64,000 bases of DNA from Bacillota bacterium. Lineage in GTDB: Bacteria; Bacillota; Clostridia; Acetivibrionales; DSM-1351. The DNA is taken from positions 110,482 through 174,481 of the forward strand of contig JAEZRV010000021.1 in NCBI GenBank assembly GCA_023444055.1, read 5' to 3'. The position numbers and the translations under genes were made by a program. Shown in pieces: positions 38,234 to 47,221 of the stretch. The notes beneath the pieces are model-generated. The model was not told where the DNA came from and ran no database searches. It was given only the letters and a program-made list of their open reading frames with translations. The stretch's first letter is position 1. Each line of letters starts with the position of its first letter.

Positions 38234-38502
38234 GGGTGCTAAATCGTTATAGCAAGCATTATGACATTGAAAATATCTTAAAAAATATAAGCTATAAATT
38301 ATCAATAAATATAACTAAGCTTTCAAAAAATCAAACGCAATATCACCTATTTAAAATACAACGGTAGTTTAAGCCCTTACATAATTACTGCGATGCTTAT
38401 AAAGCAGTATATCTTAAATTGTATAAACTTAAAATTAGTGACTTTAAGTCATTAAATAAAACGGCAGTAACATAAAAATAACTTAACGAGGAGATGTATT
38501 AA
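38234..38502 (+). promoter_or_regulatory. Long leader before the CBM9-esterase gene
   Basis: No protein frame. Possible hairpins: TGCTA/TAGCA (about 38239-38256), ACTGC/GCAGT (about 38388-38410) and TGACTT/AAGTCA near 38440-38453. No known riboswitch class recognised. Ribosome site GAGGAG 8 bp before the ATG. Confidence 0.4.
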
Positions 38503-40293
38503 ATGCAAAAAAGAAAACTTAAACTGTTTATTGCTACACTAAGCATTGTTTCTATGGTATTTACCGGTTTCTGCGGTTCATATTCAAATGTTTCAGCTGC
38601 TGCAAACGTTAAAAAGCCATCAGTAAATAAAAGTGGCTTTGACTCCAATGGCAGAATGGTTGCTAATTTTGGGACACCTGTAATTGACGGCAAAATAGAT
38701 AAAGTATGGAACAAAGCAGTAGTAGTTAAACCTAAATACACAACAGAGAAATTAACTACATCAGCTGTTTTCAGAACCCTATGGGACGACAACGCGCTGT
38801 ATGTCCTTGCAGAAGTGAAAGACAAAAATATGTCTGTAAAGTCTGAAACTCCATATATGCAAGATTCATTAGAAATCTTTTTGGATGAAAATAATGAGAA
38901 AACACAAGAATATGGTGTAGATGCTTTACACTTAAGGGTTAATTATGAAAACTCTCAATCTGTGGATACCGGAGATGCTGCAAGGTTTTATACAAGTTCA
39001 AAGAAGGTTAAGGGCGGCTATATAGTTGAGGCAAGAGTTGCACTGAACACTAAACCTGCAAATGGAAAGGTTTTTGCTATAGAGTTGCAAATTAATGATT
39101 CAAAAGATACTGAAAGAGCTGGTACTATAAATGTTTTTGATTCAACAGGCAGTGCATGGAACGATACAACAAAGTTCGGTGAAGTTTTGCTAACTGGTAA
39201 AGCAGCTGGTGCGAAAAGCGGATTAAATCCATACAATTTAATGAATTTAGTAAAGAGTGCGCAAAAACTGGATCAAACACGCTATAAAAATCCAGAAATA
39301 ATAACTAATGCTATAAAATCTGCAGAAATAGTTCTAAAAAATAAAAAAGTTACTCAAAGTATACTTGATAAAGAATATGCTGCTTTAAAGTCTGCAATGG
39401 ATAAACTAATACTAACAGATGAAGCAGCTGACGAGAAAGTTTTCAAAACTGTTCCAGGTGCATATAAAGCAGAAATTACAGAACAGGGAATAATTGAAAA
39501 TTTAGAGTACAATGCAACAAATTTAAATAACGGTCAAGATGTTAAAAAGCTGAATGTTTATCTTCCATATGGATATAACCCATCAGATGCTACTAAGAAA
39601 TATAATGTTTTATACTTGATGCACGGTGGCGGTGAAAATGAAAATACTATATTTGGCGGTCCTGGTCAAAGCAAAGAGTTAAAGAGAATAATAGATAACA
39701 TGATTGCAAACGGTGATATTGAGCCTCTTATTGTTGTCACACCTACTTTTTATGGTGGAAAAAACGATACAGCGTATTTCCCTGAAGAATTGATTAGTAC
39801 AGTTGTTCCATTAATTGAAACTAAATATCATACCTATGCTGCATCAGGAGATATAAAAGATCTAAAAGCCTCAAGAGAGCATAGGGCATTTGGCGGATTT
39901 TCTATGGGTTCAGTTACTACTTGGTATACATTTATAAATTGCCTTGACTATTTCAAATACTATATGCCATTGAGCGGTGACTGTTGGGTATTTGGTGAGA
40001 AGGCTGGAAGCGAAAAGTCAAAGGAAACTGCTGAATATCTCGCAAAAGCTGCAAGAGATGCAGGATATGGACCAAAGGATTACTACTTATTATGTGCGAC
40101 AGGCAGCTTGGATATTGCTTATCCAAACTTAAAGCCTCAAATTGATGCGATGAAAGAGCTTAAGGATAGTTTTGTTTATTCGGGTAATTTGAACAAAGGA
40201 AACTTCTACTTTATTGTAAGTGATGGCGGCACTCATGCATGGAATTGGGTAAATCAGTACATTTTTGATATTCTACCTGATTTATTTAAATAA
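38503..40293 (+). CDS. Secreted CBM9-like plus feruloyl/acetyl esterase (CE1-type) protein
   Basis: 596 residues. Signal peptide 1-33. Residues about 50-225 form a CBM9-like sugar-binding domain (DGKIDKVWNKAV, WDDNALYVLAEVKD, DSLEIFLDENN). Residues about 235-310 are a helical spacer of the FIVAR kind. Residues about 335-596 are an esterase D/CE1 domain with the nucleophile Ser in GGFSMGS (about 467) and C-terminal His in GGTHAWNW, expected to release ferulate or acetyl groups from xylan. No dockerin, so secreted free. Strong promoter far upstream and a terminator at 40332. Confidence 0.9.
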   Translation: MQKRKLKLFIATLSIVSMVFTGFCGSYSNVSAAANVKKPSVNKSGFDSNGRMVANFGTPVIDGKIDKVWNKAVVVKPKYTTEKLTTSAVFRTLWDDNALYVLAEVKDKNMSVKSETPYMQDSLEIFLDENNEKTQEYGVDALHLRVNYENSQSVDTGDAARFYTSSKKVKGGYIVEARVALNTKPANGKVFAIELQINDSKDTERAGTINVFDSTGSAWNDTTKFGEVLLTGKAAGAKSGLNPYNLMNLVKSAQKLDQTRYKNPEIITNAIKSAEIVLKNKKVTQSILDKEYAALKSAMDKLILTDEAADEKVFKTVPGAYKAEITEQGIIENLEYNATNLNNGQDVKKLNVYLPYGYNPSDATKKYNVLYLMHGGGENENTIFGGPGQSKELKRIIDNMIANGDIEPLIVVTPTFYGGKNDTAYFPEELISTVVPLIETKYHTYAASGDIKDLKASREHRAFGGFSMGSVTTWYTFINCLDYFKYYMPLSGDCWVFGEKAGSEKSKETAEYLAKAARDAGYGPKDYYLLCATGSLDIAYPNLKPQIDAMKELKDSFVYSGNLNKGNFYFIVSDGGTHAWNWVNQYIFDILPDLFK

Positions 40294-40331
40294 TTGAATC
40301 TTAGAACTAGATGAGTACATGAATAAATATT

Positions 40332-40378
40332 ATTGCTAGAATTAGTTGATGAGACGAACCATTACTTATTCTAGCAAT
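40332..40378 (+). terminator. Terminator of the esterase gene
   Basis: ATTGCTAGAAT and ATTCTAGCAAT, an 11-bp perfect stem followed by TATTTT. Confidence 0.7.
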
Positions 40379-40411
40379 TATTTTGGCAACAAACCATTGA
40401 TAATGCTACCA

Positions 40412-40445
40412 CACCAATAGATTTTTTATGTGCGAAGTTTGAGTT
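40412..40445 (+). repeat. Copy of the dispersed CACC...TTTTTATGTG motif
   Basis: ACACCAATAG then TTTTTTATGTGCGAAGTTTGAGT. Upstream, CAATTATTTTGGCAACAAACCA also matches the 53693-53718 region, so about 75 bp are shared with the copy at 53732. Directly precedes MITE copy B. Confidence 0.55.
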
Positions 40446-40460
40446 ATTGAATTTAATATT

Positions 40461-40797
40461 GGGACTGTTGCAAAACAACAATTTTTGTATACCAATGACT
40501 TATTGCTTGAATAGTACGCGAGTGCAATATATATCTAATTACGAAGCTCGGTTAGAAATTGATGCTAGAAATAGTAGGCGAGGAACGAGCATTGTAGCCG
40601 ACACAGCGAAAGTAAGTAGCTGTGAGTATTACCCCGAGACAGGATGTCGAGTGTAATACGGTCGGCGGAAGTGCTTGTTCTGAACCGCAACTATTTCAGC
40701 GTCAATTTCGTGAGCTAGCCATAGATATATACTGCACGGGAGTACTATTTAAGCAGTTTACGTTGATATATCATGTTTTTTGTTTTGTAACAGCCCC
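40461..40797. mobile_element. MITE-like element, 337 bp (copy B)
   Basis: Left end GGGACTGTTGCAAAACAAC, right end GTTTTGTAACAGCCCC. Both outer parts match copy A (34514-34694) almost base for base. Between them 40518-40674 is extra: 157 bp, more GC-rich than the surroundings, with GGCGAGGAACGAGC and GTCGGCGGAAGTGC. The short open frames in it are not credible genes. Confidence 0.8.
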
Positions 40798-40982
40798 TTT
40801 CAATAATTAAACATCTATTAATTTCCAACTAACAAATATTATATTACAATATACTTATTGATTTTATTTCAAACTATACAAATTTATTTACAAATTTTAT
40901 CTATTTTTAAATACGAAATAGTATTAATATTATAATGGCATGTAAATAAAGAAACTATGTAAAAAAGAAAAAGGAGCATAGT

Positions 40983-42017
40983 ATGGCTACTTCAAATATA
41001 AAATTAATTGCACAAAAAACAAATCTCTCACAAGGTACTGTGTCCATTGTCTTAAACGGGCGTGGTAACGAACTGCGTATCTCTGAAAAAACTCAAAACA
41101 GGGTATGGGAAGAAGCGAAACTGCTTGGATATAAGCCAAACATATATGCAAGACGTTTGCGGAATAAGTCAGAAGGAGACTCGTCTGCTATTATAGGTAT
41201 TCTTTGGCCATCCCTGTATTCTACAGAACTAATTGTGAGTTTTTTTGATGGTATTCAAAATAGTATTTTAAATGACAAACTAAATGTAGAGGTTGTTTTC
41301 AAGCCCTATATTTATTCTGAAATAAATAAAATAGATGATGTTTTTAAGAATAAGCTGTTTAATGGGGTAATAATAGTTGGTGCATCTGATAGTGATGTCG
41401 ATTATTTGATGAAAATAGAGTCTACAATGCCTATTCTTTTATTTAATAGACAAAATTATAAATATAATACCGTCTGCATTGATAACTACAGCATTGGTGA
41501 AAAAGTTTCTTGTCTGCTTGCTGCAAGAGGACACAAAAGTGCGGGACTAATTAGCCCAAATCTATTGTCGCGGAATTTTAGTATGAGAAGAACCGGCTTT
41601 ATGGATGGATGTCAAAAATATGGAATAACTGTACTTCCAGAACACACAATACTCGAAACTCTTGATTCAGAAGGCGGATGTCGAAGTGCAGAAAAGTTGT
41701 TGATGTCAGGAACTCTCCCTACTTCACTTTTTTTACTTGTTTCCAGCTATAGTCAGGAAGTTTACCCAATTCTTCAAAAGAATGGAGTACGAATTCCTGA
41801 TGACGTAGAAATAATAGGTTTCTCAGATATGGTGACAAGCAGATTCTTAAAACCTACTCTGACGGTTATCGATCTGCCTGTTCAAAAAATGGTTAAAAGA
41901 AGCCTTCAACTTATTCTTGATATTATAAACGGACATATACAAGATACACATAACGTTTTTGAAGAGTCGAATTTTATATTCCGCGAAAGCTGTGGAGGAT
42001 TTCCTGATGCTACGTAA
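40983..42017 (+). CDS. LacI-family transcriptional regulator
   Basis: 344 residues: HTH head (IKLIAQKTNLSQGTVSIVLNG, about 5-27), hinge YARRLRN, then the periplasmic-binding-like effector domain (about 65-340). Such regulators usually sense a sugar and control neighbouring carbohydrate genes; the only neighbours are the esterase upstream and gene relics downstream, so its target may be lost. AAAAGGAG site 9 bp before ATG. Confidence 0.9.
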   Translation: MATSNIKLIAQKTNLSQGTVSIVLNGRGNELRISEKTQNRVWEEAKLLGYKPNIYARRLRNKSEGDSSAIIGILWPSLYSTELIVSFFDGIQNSILNDKLNVEVVFKPYIYSEINKIDDVFKNKLFNGVIIVGASDSDVDYLMKIESTMPILLFNRQNYKYNTVCIDNYSIGEKVSCLLAARGHKSAGLISPNLLSRNFSMRRTGFMDGCQKYGITVLPEHTILETLDSEGGCRSAEKLLMSGTLPTSLFLLVSSYSQEVYPILQKNGVRIPDDVEIIGFSDMVTSRFLKPTLTVIDLPVQKMVKRSLQLILDIINGHIQDTHNVFEESNFIFRESCGGFPDAT

Positions 42018-42189
42018 TAGAAAATATATGTAAATATTATAACCGCCGTACAACTGCTGTATGTGGTATCGTTAAACCTTTTTTGGTCATCATTTCATTA
42101 AGAATAATAAATTTTTAATTTCTACTGTAAACAAAAGTTATGTTTATAAGATTTCTATAGTAAAAATATAAGGGAGAAAAGAATAATGA

Positions 42190-42220
42190 TGCCGATAAGA
42201 CTTGTAGAGCCCTATCGGCA
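42190..42220 (-). terminator. Hairpin behind the binding-protein relic
   Basis: TGCCGATA and TATCGGCA, a perfect 8-bp stem; on the minus strand it is followed by T-rich DNA and lies 48 bp past the relic's stop, so it is probably the old gene's terminator. Confidence 0.55.
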
Positions 42221-42267
42221 AATTAATTTAAAAAGCAATATTTGATTACAATAAATCTAACATATTA

Positions 42268-42441
42268 TCAATCCATATCAGCTGGTTGCCACTCCTTATA
42301 TGGCACATGTATATTACTGTAAATTTCACTTAGCTTGCCTGATGATTCGAGCTTTTCAATACATTCTGTTAGTGCTTTGTCTATCTTTTCACTCTTATCA
42401 TTTTTTGCTAGACCTATTACGTCATCGAAATCATAGAAGTG
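42268..42441 (-). pseudogene. C-terminal relic of an amino-acid-type solute-binding protein
   Basis: About 58 codons: DFDDVIGLAKND, then KIDKALTECIEKLESSGKLSEIYSNIH and a stop. The repeating helix pattern (KINKAL..L...G....IY) is the C terminus of SBP_bac_3 proteins. The 5' part is gone. Directly beyond 42441 a plus-strand frame with APPVLFHTYGINMGYDIAD (about 42440-42590) reads like protein-derived DNA but I do not recognise it. The rest of 42590-43148 shows nothing. Confidence 0.65.
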
Positions 42442-43148
42442 GCACCACCAGTCTTATTTCATACATATGGTATTAATATGGGTTATGATATTGCTGATAG
42501 GTCATCTATACGACAAAAAAATATAAAACACCTTTTGGATTCGACAATTGTAAAAATTACTTTCCTATGTTTTAACTTTTTATGAAAAGCCCTCCATATA
42601 TAAATATTATATTTATACTTGCCCATACAACAAATGCACCACTTAGGCAAGATTACTGTTAATAGTAAGTTTTCATACCTTTTAAGTTATAGTTAATCCT
42701 CCGTTTCATTACACAAAGCTAACGAATCAGGGTTCAAGAAATTAACTGATTATAATGTAAAAAAATACAAAATAAGCGTTTGAATTTTGTGATTGCCCGA
42801 AACGTTTTGCCTCTGATATTTCAGGGCTTTAAAGGATTTGGCTATATTGACATTTACACAAAAAAATGATAAAATATAAAGTATAATTACTAAATTTTGC
42901 TTATATGTCGAAAATATTCCTACAACAATAAAAAATTCAAGATAGATATTGATAAATTTGCAAAAACAAATTACAAATTGTCGCAATTAAAGACTAACAG
43001 AAAATTACAAATAAGTAACAAGTCACTGTAAATACAATAGTAATTTAATTATCAAGTACTGGATGTATGATATTAATCTTAATGAATGGTAAATAAGTTG
43101 AAAAGCTTCGATTTATATAAAAAATTTTACTATATGGAGGTTTTTTTA

Positions 43149-45026
43149 ATGACTTTTATTGGTACGTGGATGTTGCGTTTTGCTTTTGCATGTGGTCTTA
43201 TATCTATACTGCTCATTGCCTTTAAAAAAGGAAATGAGGAAAATAAAAAATTAGGTATCCTAACAGGTGTAGTTTCAAGTTTTGGTGTTCTAATCTCTTC
43301 ACTTCTTTTGTTTTATTCACTTGTAAGTGGTGATTATTCTGTTGAATATGTATATCATAGTACCGATAAAGCGCTTCCGTTAATTTATAAGATTTCAGCT
43401 TTTTGGTCGGGCAGTGCAGGTTCAATGCTTTTATGGGTTGCTGTATTGTCAGTTCTTCTTATAATTATTTATTTTAGAAATAAAGACAAGAGTTCAACAA
43501 AAACCGTATTTGGTGTTTCATTATTTATTACGACACTCTTTATGTTTTTCATAACATTTATAAACAATCCATTTAAGCAGGTAACAGCTCAAAGTGATGG
43601 ATTCGGTCTTAACCCCTCACTACAAAGTATAGGAATGGTCTTTCATCCACCCGTTATAATGATTGCGTTTTCTTTATTCATCATAGCCTTTGCATATCAA
43701 TTATTTGACATCAGAAGAAATACTGAAGAAAGCGTAGATATTACGTGGAAGTTGGCAATGTGGGGATGGATTCTCCTTACATTCGGAATTGTTTCTGGTG
43801 GTGTATGGGCATATACTGAGCTTGGATGGGGCGGTTATTGGGCATGGGATGCAATAGAGAATTCGTCCTTGGTTAACTGGTTGTTTGCAACGATTTTCCT
43901 TCATAACTTGAAAAGAAAAGGTAATAACAACAAACGATTAAATTTTATTTTGATATTTTTAACTGTATTTACTATACTTGTTGGAACATATATTGCAAGG
44001 AGCGGTGTGTTAAAATCAGTACATGCTTATAGTAACCGTGGTATCACAGTGATCTTCGGTGTGGTATTATTGGTACTTGTACTGCTATTCATTATCTATT
44101 ATTTCAAAATTAAAAAATTACATTCTGAAGGCACTATAAATAATAACGACGAAGCTACATTTAAAGATAAATTGCGTAAAATATTAAAACATAACAATAT
44201 ATTTTCTATTATAAGTGTTATAACAGCGGTTTTAATTTTCTGTGGCAATGCATTCCCCTTGTATGGAGGGCTCTTTGTCAAAGATGCATCAGAAACACCA
44301 ATAAGCTTCTATGAGAATGTTTTTGCGATTTATGGAATACTGTTGCTTATAATCATAGCAATTAACCCCATGTTTTTCTCTAAAAAAGTTATGATTCCCG
44401 GTGCTGTATGTGGATTAGCAGTATTCGGTTTAATGCTATTTCTTTTTGATTACGGCTTACTTACAAAGATGTGTCTGTCTGTATGTGCAATGCTTGTAGT
44501 AAATTTGGTTTTAGAATTTACGGTAAATTTCAAAAAACTCATTTCAAATTCAAGACGTTTTTCAGCTCTATTACTACACATTCCACTGATAATACTGGCA
44601 GTTGGTTTTGCAGGATCAATGGGTATGCTTTTAAGTACGGATAAAACTTTAGAAAAAGAGAATACCATGATTGTCGGTGAATACGAAGTAAAATACAGAA
44701 ACCTATACTGGAAAGAAGAGACTGGGAAAACTACAGCTGTTTCTGTAGTAGGCGTTAAAGGTCCTAAAGGGAATTTTCAATTAAAACCAGAGCTATCATA
44801 TTATCAAAAAATGAAAACCTCCCACGCTAGAGCAGTAATAAAACCAGGATTAACTGAAGATTTGTATATTATTTTCGAAGGAATCGATGAGAACGACAAT
44901 ATAACACTAAAGGTTAAAGTAGTAAAATGGGCTAGTCTCGTTTGGATAGGAAGTATCTTATTGATCGTAGGTACAATTCTGTATTATGTTTTTGATAATA
45001 AAAAAGCAAAACCAGAATTAATGTAA
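43149..45026 (+). CDS. ccmF: CcmF-type cytochrome c haem lyase
   Basis: 625-residue polytopic membrane protein (about 13-15 helices) of the CcmF/NrfE/CcsA haem-handling superfamily. The tryptophan-rich haem motif WGGYWAWDAIENSSLVNW is exact at about residue 230, with flanking conserved His (FHPPVIM). The soluble C-terminal domain (MIVGEYEVKYRNLYW to the last helix) is CcmF-like rather than CcsA-like. Ligates haem to CxxCH of exported apocytochromes. No other ccm gene is in the window. Start ATG 43149 with GGAGG 9 bp upstream; 21 codons of upstream open frame are not supported. The two di-haem proteins follow on the same strand. Confidence 0.88.
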   Translation: MTFIGTWMLRFAFACGLISILLIAFKKGNEENKKLGILTGVVSSFGVLISSLLLFYSLVSGDYSVEYVYHSTDKALPLIYKISAFWSGSAGSMLLWVAVLSVLLIIIYFRNKDKSSTKTVFGVSLFITTLFMFFITFINNPFKQVTAQSDGFGLNPSLQSIGMVFHPPVIMIAFSLFIIAFAYQLFDIRRNTEESVDITWKLAMWGWILLTFGIVSGGVWAYTELGWGGYWAWDAIENSSLVNWLFATIFLHNLKRKGNNNKRLNFILIFLTVFTILVGTYIARSGVLKSVHAYSNRGITVIFGVVLLVLVLLFIIYYFKIKKLHSEGTINNNDEATFKDKLRKILKHNNIFSIISVITAVLIFCGNAFPLYGGLFVKDASETPISFYENVFAIYGILLLIIIAINPMFFSKKVMIPGAVCGLAVFGLMLFLFDYGLLTKMCLSVCAMLVVNLVLEFTVNFKKLISNSRRFSALLLHIPLIILAVGFAGSMGMLLSTDKTLEKENTMIVGEYEVKYRNLYWKEETGKTTAVSVVGVKGPKGNFQLKPELSYYQKMKTSHARAVIKPGLTEDLYIIFEGIDENDNITLKVKVVKWASLVWIGSILLIVGTILYYVFDNKKAKPELM

Positions 45027-45066
45027 ACCTAAAAAAAAATATATTAGAACAGGAGGGAGTTTTAAA

Positions 45067-47181
45067 ATGACGAAGGTATCAAAACTATCTAACAAGATTA
45101 TTGCCGTTATGGTAATGACAGCAATTTTCATGGTTACTCAGATTTCTTCTGTATGGTCGGGAACTATTGATTTTAAAAAGCCGGAGTTTGACTTTGACAA
45201 AATCGTTTTCACCAAGCATCAGCCATATACAGGGGTTGAGAACCATATGATTGATGGGAACTTCGGATTTACAGCAGTAAAAGGCGGTGGATTGTATATT
45301 CTGAATAATGCACTTTCAGGCAGTCCAACTGTAACAGATGTATTGCAAAATTCTGTATGTAAAAATGGACGTTATGCTGGAAGAAAGCTAACAGGAGGGG
45401 CATTCTATTCCTTTGACCTGAGCTACGATGCTAAACAGATTGTTTTTGCCTATACAGATGCGCAAAATTCATACCAAGTTTGGAATCAAAACACTACTTA
45501 CCACATTTTTAAGGTAAATGTTGATGGAACTGAGCTTACTCAGTTGACTGACGGAAGTGTTAATGATTTCGATCCCCGGTGGCTTCCAGATGGGAGAATT
45601 GTTTTCATTTCAGAGAGAAGAGGAGGATATGGACGATGTCATCAGCGTATAGTTCCGACCTTTAATCTACATACAATGAATGCAGACGGGAGCGATATCA
45701 GATGCATCAGTTATCATGAAACTAATGAGTGGAGTCCATGCGTGGATAACAACGGCATGATTGCCTACACACGTTGGGACTATGTGGACAGAGGTGCTAC
45801 TCATCCTCATTCTGCATGGATAACTACTCCAGATGGACTTGATGCAAGATCTATTACATTGAATTATCCAAACTCAGGCGCCGAATGGTGGAAAAACGTT
45901 CCAATGATGCAAAACTCATTACGTGCAATACCAAACTCAAATAAATATGTTGCAACAGCTGCTCCACATCACGCTCAAAATTATGGACCACTAATTATTA
46001 TTGATCCAGATGTTGAGGATGATGACAACCTTTCTACAATTACAAAAATCACACCAGATTGTAAATATCCAGAAACCGAAGTTGCTGCAACAACAGATCA
46101 AAAATATGGAACTCCATATCCATTAAGCGAAGACTATTTCTTGTGTGTATATGATCCAAATGCAAATACTAATGGCGCAAACAAACGCTATGGTATATAT
46201 GCAATAGATACAAAAGGAAATAAGACAATGCTTTATAATGATCCTAATACCTCATGTTATAGTCCGATACCATTAAAGCCACGTGCTGTGCCAAATAGCA
46301 TTCCAGGATCAAAAAAACCTACTGGACAGGCTCAAGATGGAGTTGTATCAGTAATGAACGTTTACGATTCACTTCTACCCTTCCCTACCGGGACAAAGAT
46401 TAAAGAACTTAGAATATGGCAGGTATATCCAAAGACTACGCCATTAGCAACAGACCCTGTAGTTAGCTATGAAGGAACTGAAAGTTCATGGGCTGGAAGA
46501 AATACTAGGGGACTCTTAGGATCAGTACCTGTTGAAGCAGATGGTAGTGTTTCTTTCTATATGCCACCAGGAAAAGCTGTTTTCTTCCAAGTTGTTGATC
46601 AAGATGGTACAGCTGTTCAGACTATGAGATCTGATACTTTCCTTATTCCTGGACAAAACCGGTTGTTATGTCAGGGGTGCCACGAACCTGCTCGTGAGGC
46701 GGCAAAAAATCCGGAAAGTGTGCCACTTGCACTAAGAAGAACACCGTCAACAATTACACCTGATTCATCACAAGGATCAAGACCAGTGAGTTTCCCAAGG
46801 CTTATTCAGCCTATTTTGGATAAAAAGTGTATCTCATGTCATAATGGTTCTAAGGTGCCTGATCTTAGAAAAGGAAATACTGATGCATCAACTAAATGGT
46901 TTAGCTCCTATAAAAATTTAAAACCATATGTTGCACTATTTGATGTAATGTATGCAGGTGCTAACTGGGATCATGTCTACCCAAGAACTGAGCCAGGAAA
47001 ATTTGGAGCTAGGGCATCAAAACTTTATCAAAGACTTAAGGGCGGACATGGAAGCCTTACTCCTAGTGAGCTTCACTCATTTGTAGTCTGGATGGATTCT
47101 GGAATCGCACCATTCTTCGGAGACTATAAGAATATAGATGCACAGTTAAGAGGAGAGCAGGTCGAACCATCTCTTGATTAA
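45067..47181 (+). CDS. Secreted HzsA-related di-haem beta-propeller protein
   Basis: 704 residues. Signal peptide about 1-32. Residues about 85-390 are PD40/TolB-like propeller repeats (NDFDPRWLPDGRIVFISERRGG, MNADGSDIRCISYH). Residues about 430-530 match the HzsA middle-domain pattern (VMNVYDS, IKELRIWQVYPKT, GSVPVEADGSVSFYMPPGKAVFFQ). Then two c-type haem motifs, CQGCH at 535-539 and CISCH at 588-592, the second in a FPRLIQPILDKKCISCHNG context. Family: proteins related to the hydrazine synthase alpha subunit; that activity is not implied. AGGAGGG site 8 bp before ATG; 40 bp after ccmF. Confidence 0.85.
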   Translation: MTKVSKLSNKIIAVMVMTAIFMVTQISSVWSGTIDFKKPEFDFDKIVFTKHQPYTGVENHMIDGNFGFTAVKGGGLYILNNALSGSPTVTDVLQNSVCKNGRYAGRKLTGGAFYSFDLSYDAKQIVFAYTDAQNSYQVWNQNTTYHIFKVNVDGTELTQLTDGSVNDFDPRWLPDGRIVFISERRGGYGRCHQRIVPTFNLHTMNADGSDIRCISYHETNEWSPCVDNNGMIAYTRWDYVDRGATHPHSAWITTPDGLDARSITLNYPNSGAEWWKNVPMMQNSLRAIPNSNKYVATAAPHHAQNYGPLIIIDPDVEDDDNLSTITKITPDCKYPETEVAATTDQKYGTPYPLSEDYFLCVYDPNANTNGANKRYGIYAIDTKGNKTMLYNDPNTSCYSPIPLKPRAVPNSIPGSKKPTGQAQDGVVSVMNVYDSLLPFPTGTKIKELRIWQVYPKTTPLATDPVVSYEGTESSWAGRNTRGLLGSVPVEADGSVSFYMPPGKAVFFQVVDQDGTAVQTMRSDTFLIPGQNRLLCQGCHEPAREAAKNPESVPLALRRTPSTITPDSSQGSRPVSFPRLIQPILDKKCISCHNGSKVPDLRKGNTDASTKWFSSYKNLKPYVALFDVMYAGANWDHVYPRTEPGKFGARASKLYQRLKGGHGSLTPSELHSFVVWMDSGIAPFFGDYKNIDAQLRGEQVEPSLD

Positions 47182-47221
47182 ATTCATTGGTTTATAATGA
47201 TGGAAAGGAGTGTTAAAAAAA

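Noticed and set aside
40447..40810. Two short frames inside MITE copy B, one with a twin in copy A
   Set aside because: Sequence shared between copies is repeat DNA; no ribosome site, and the twin frames differ by the 157-bp block.
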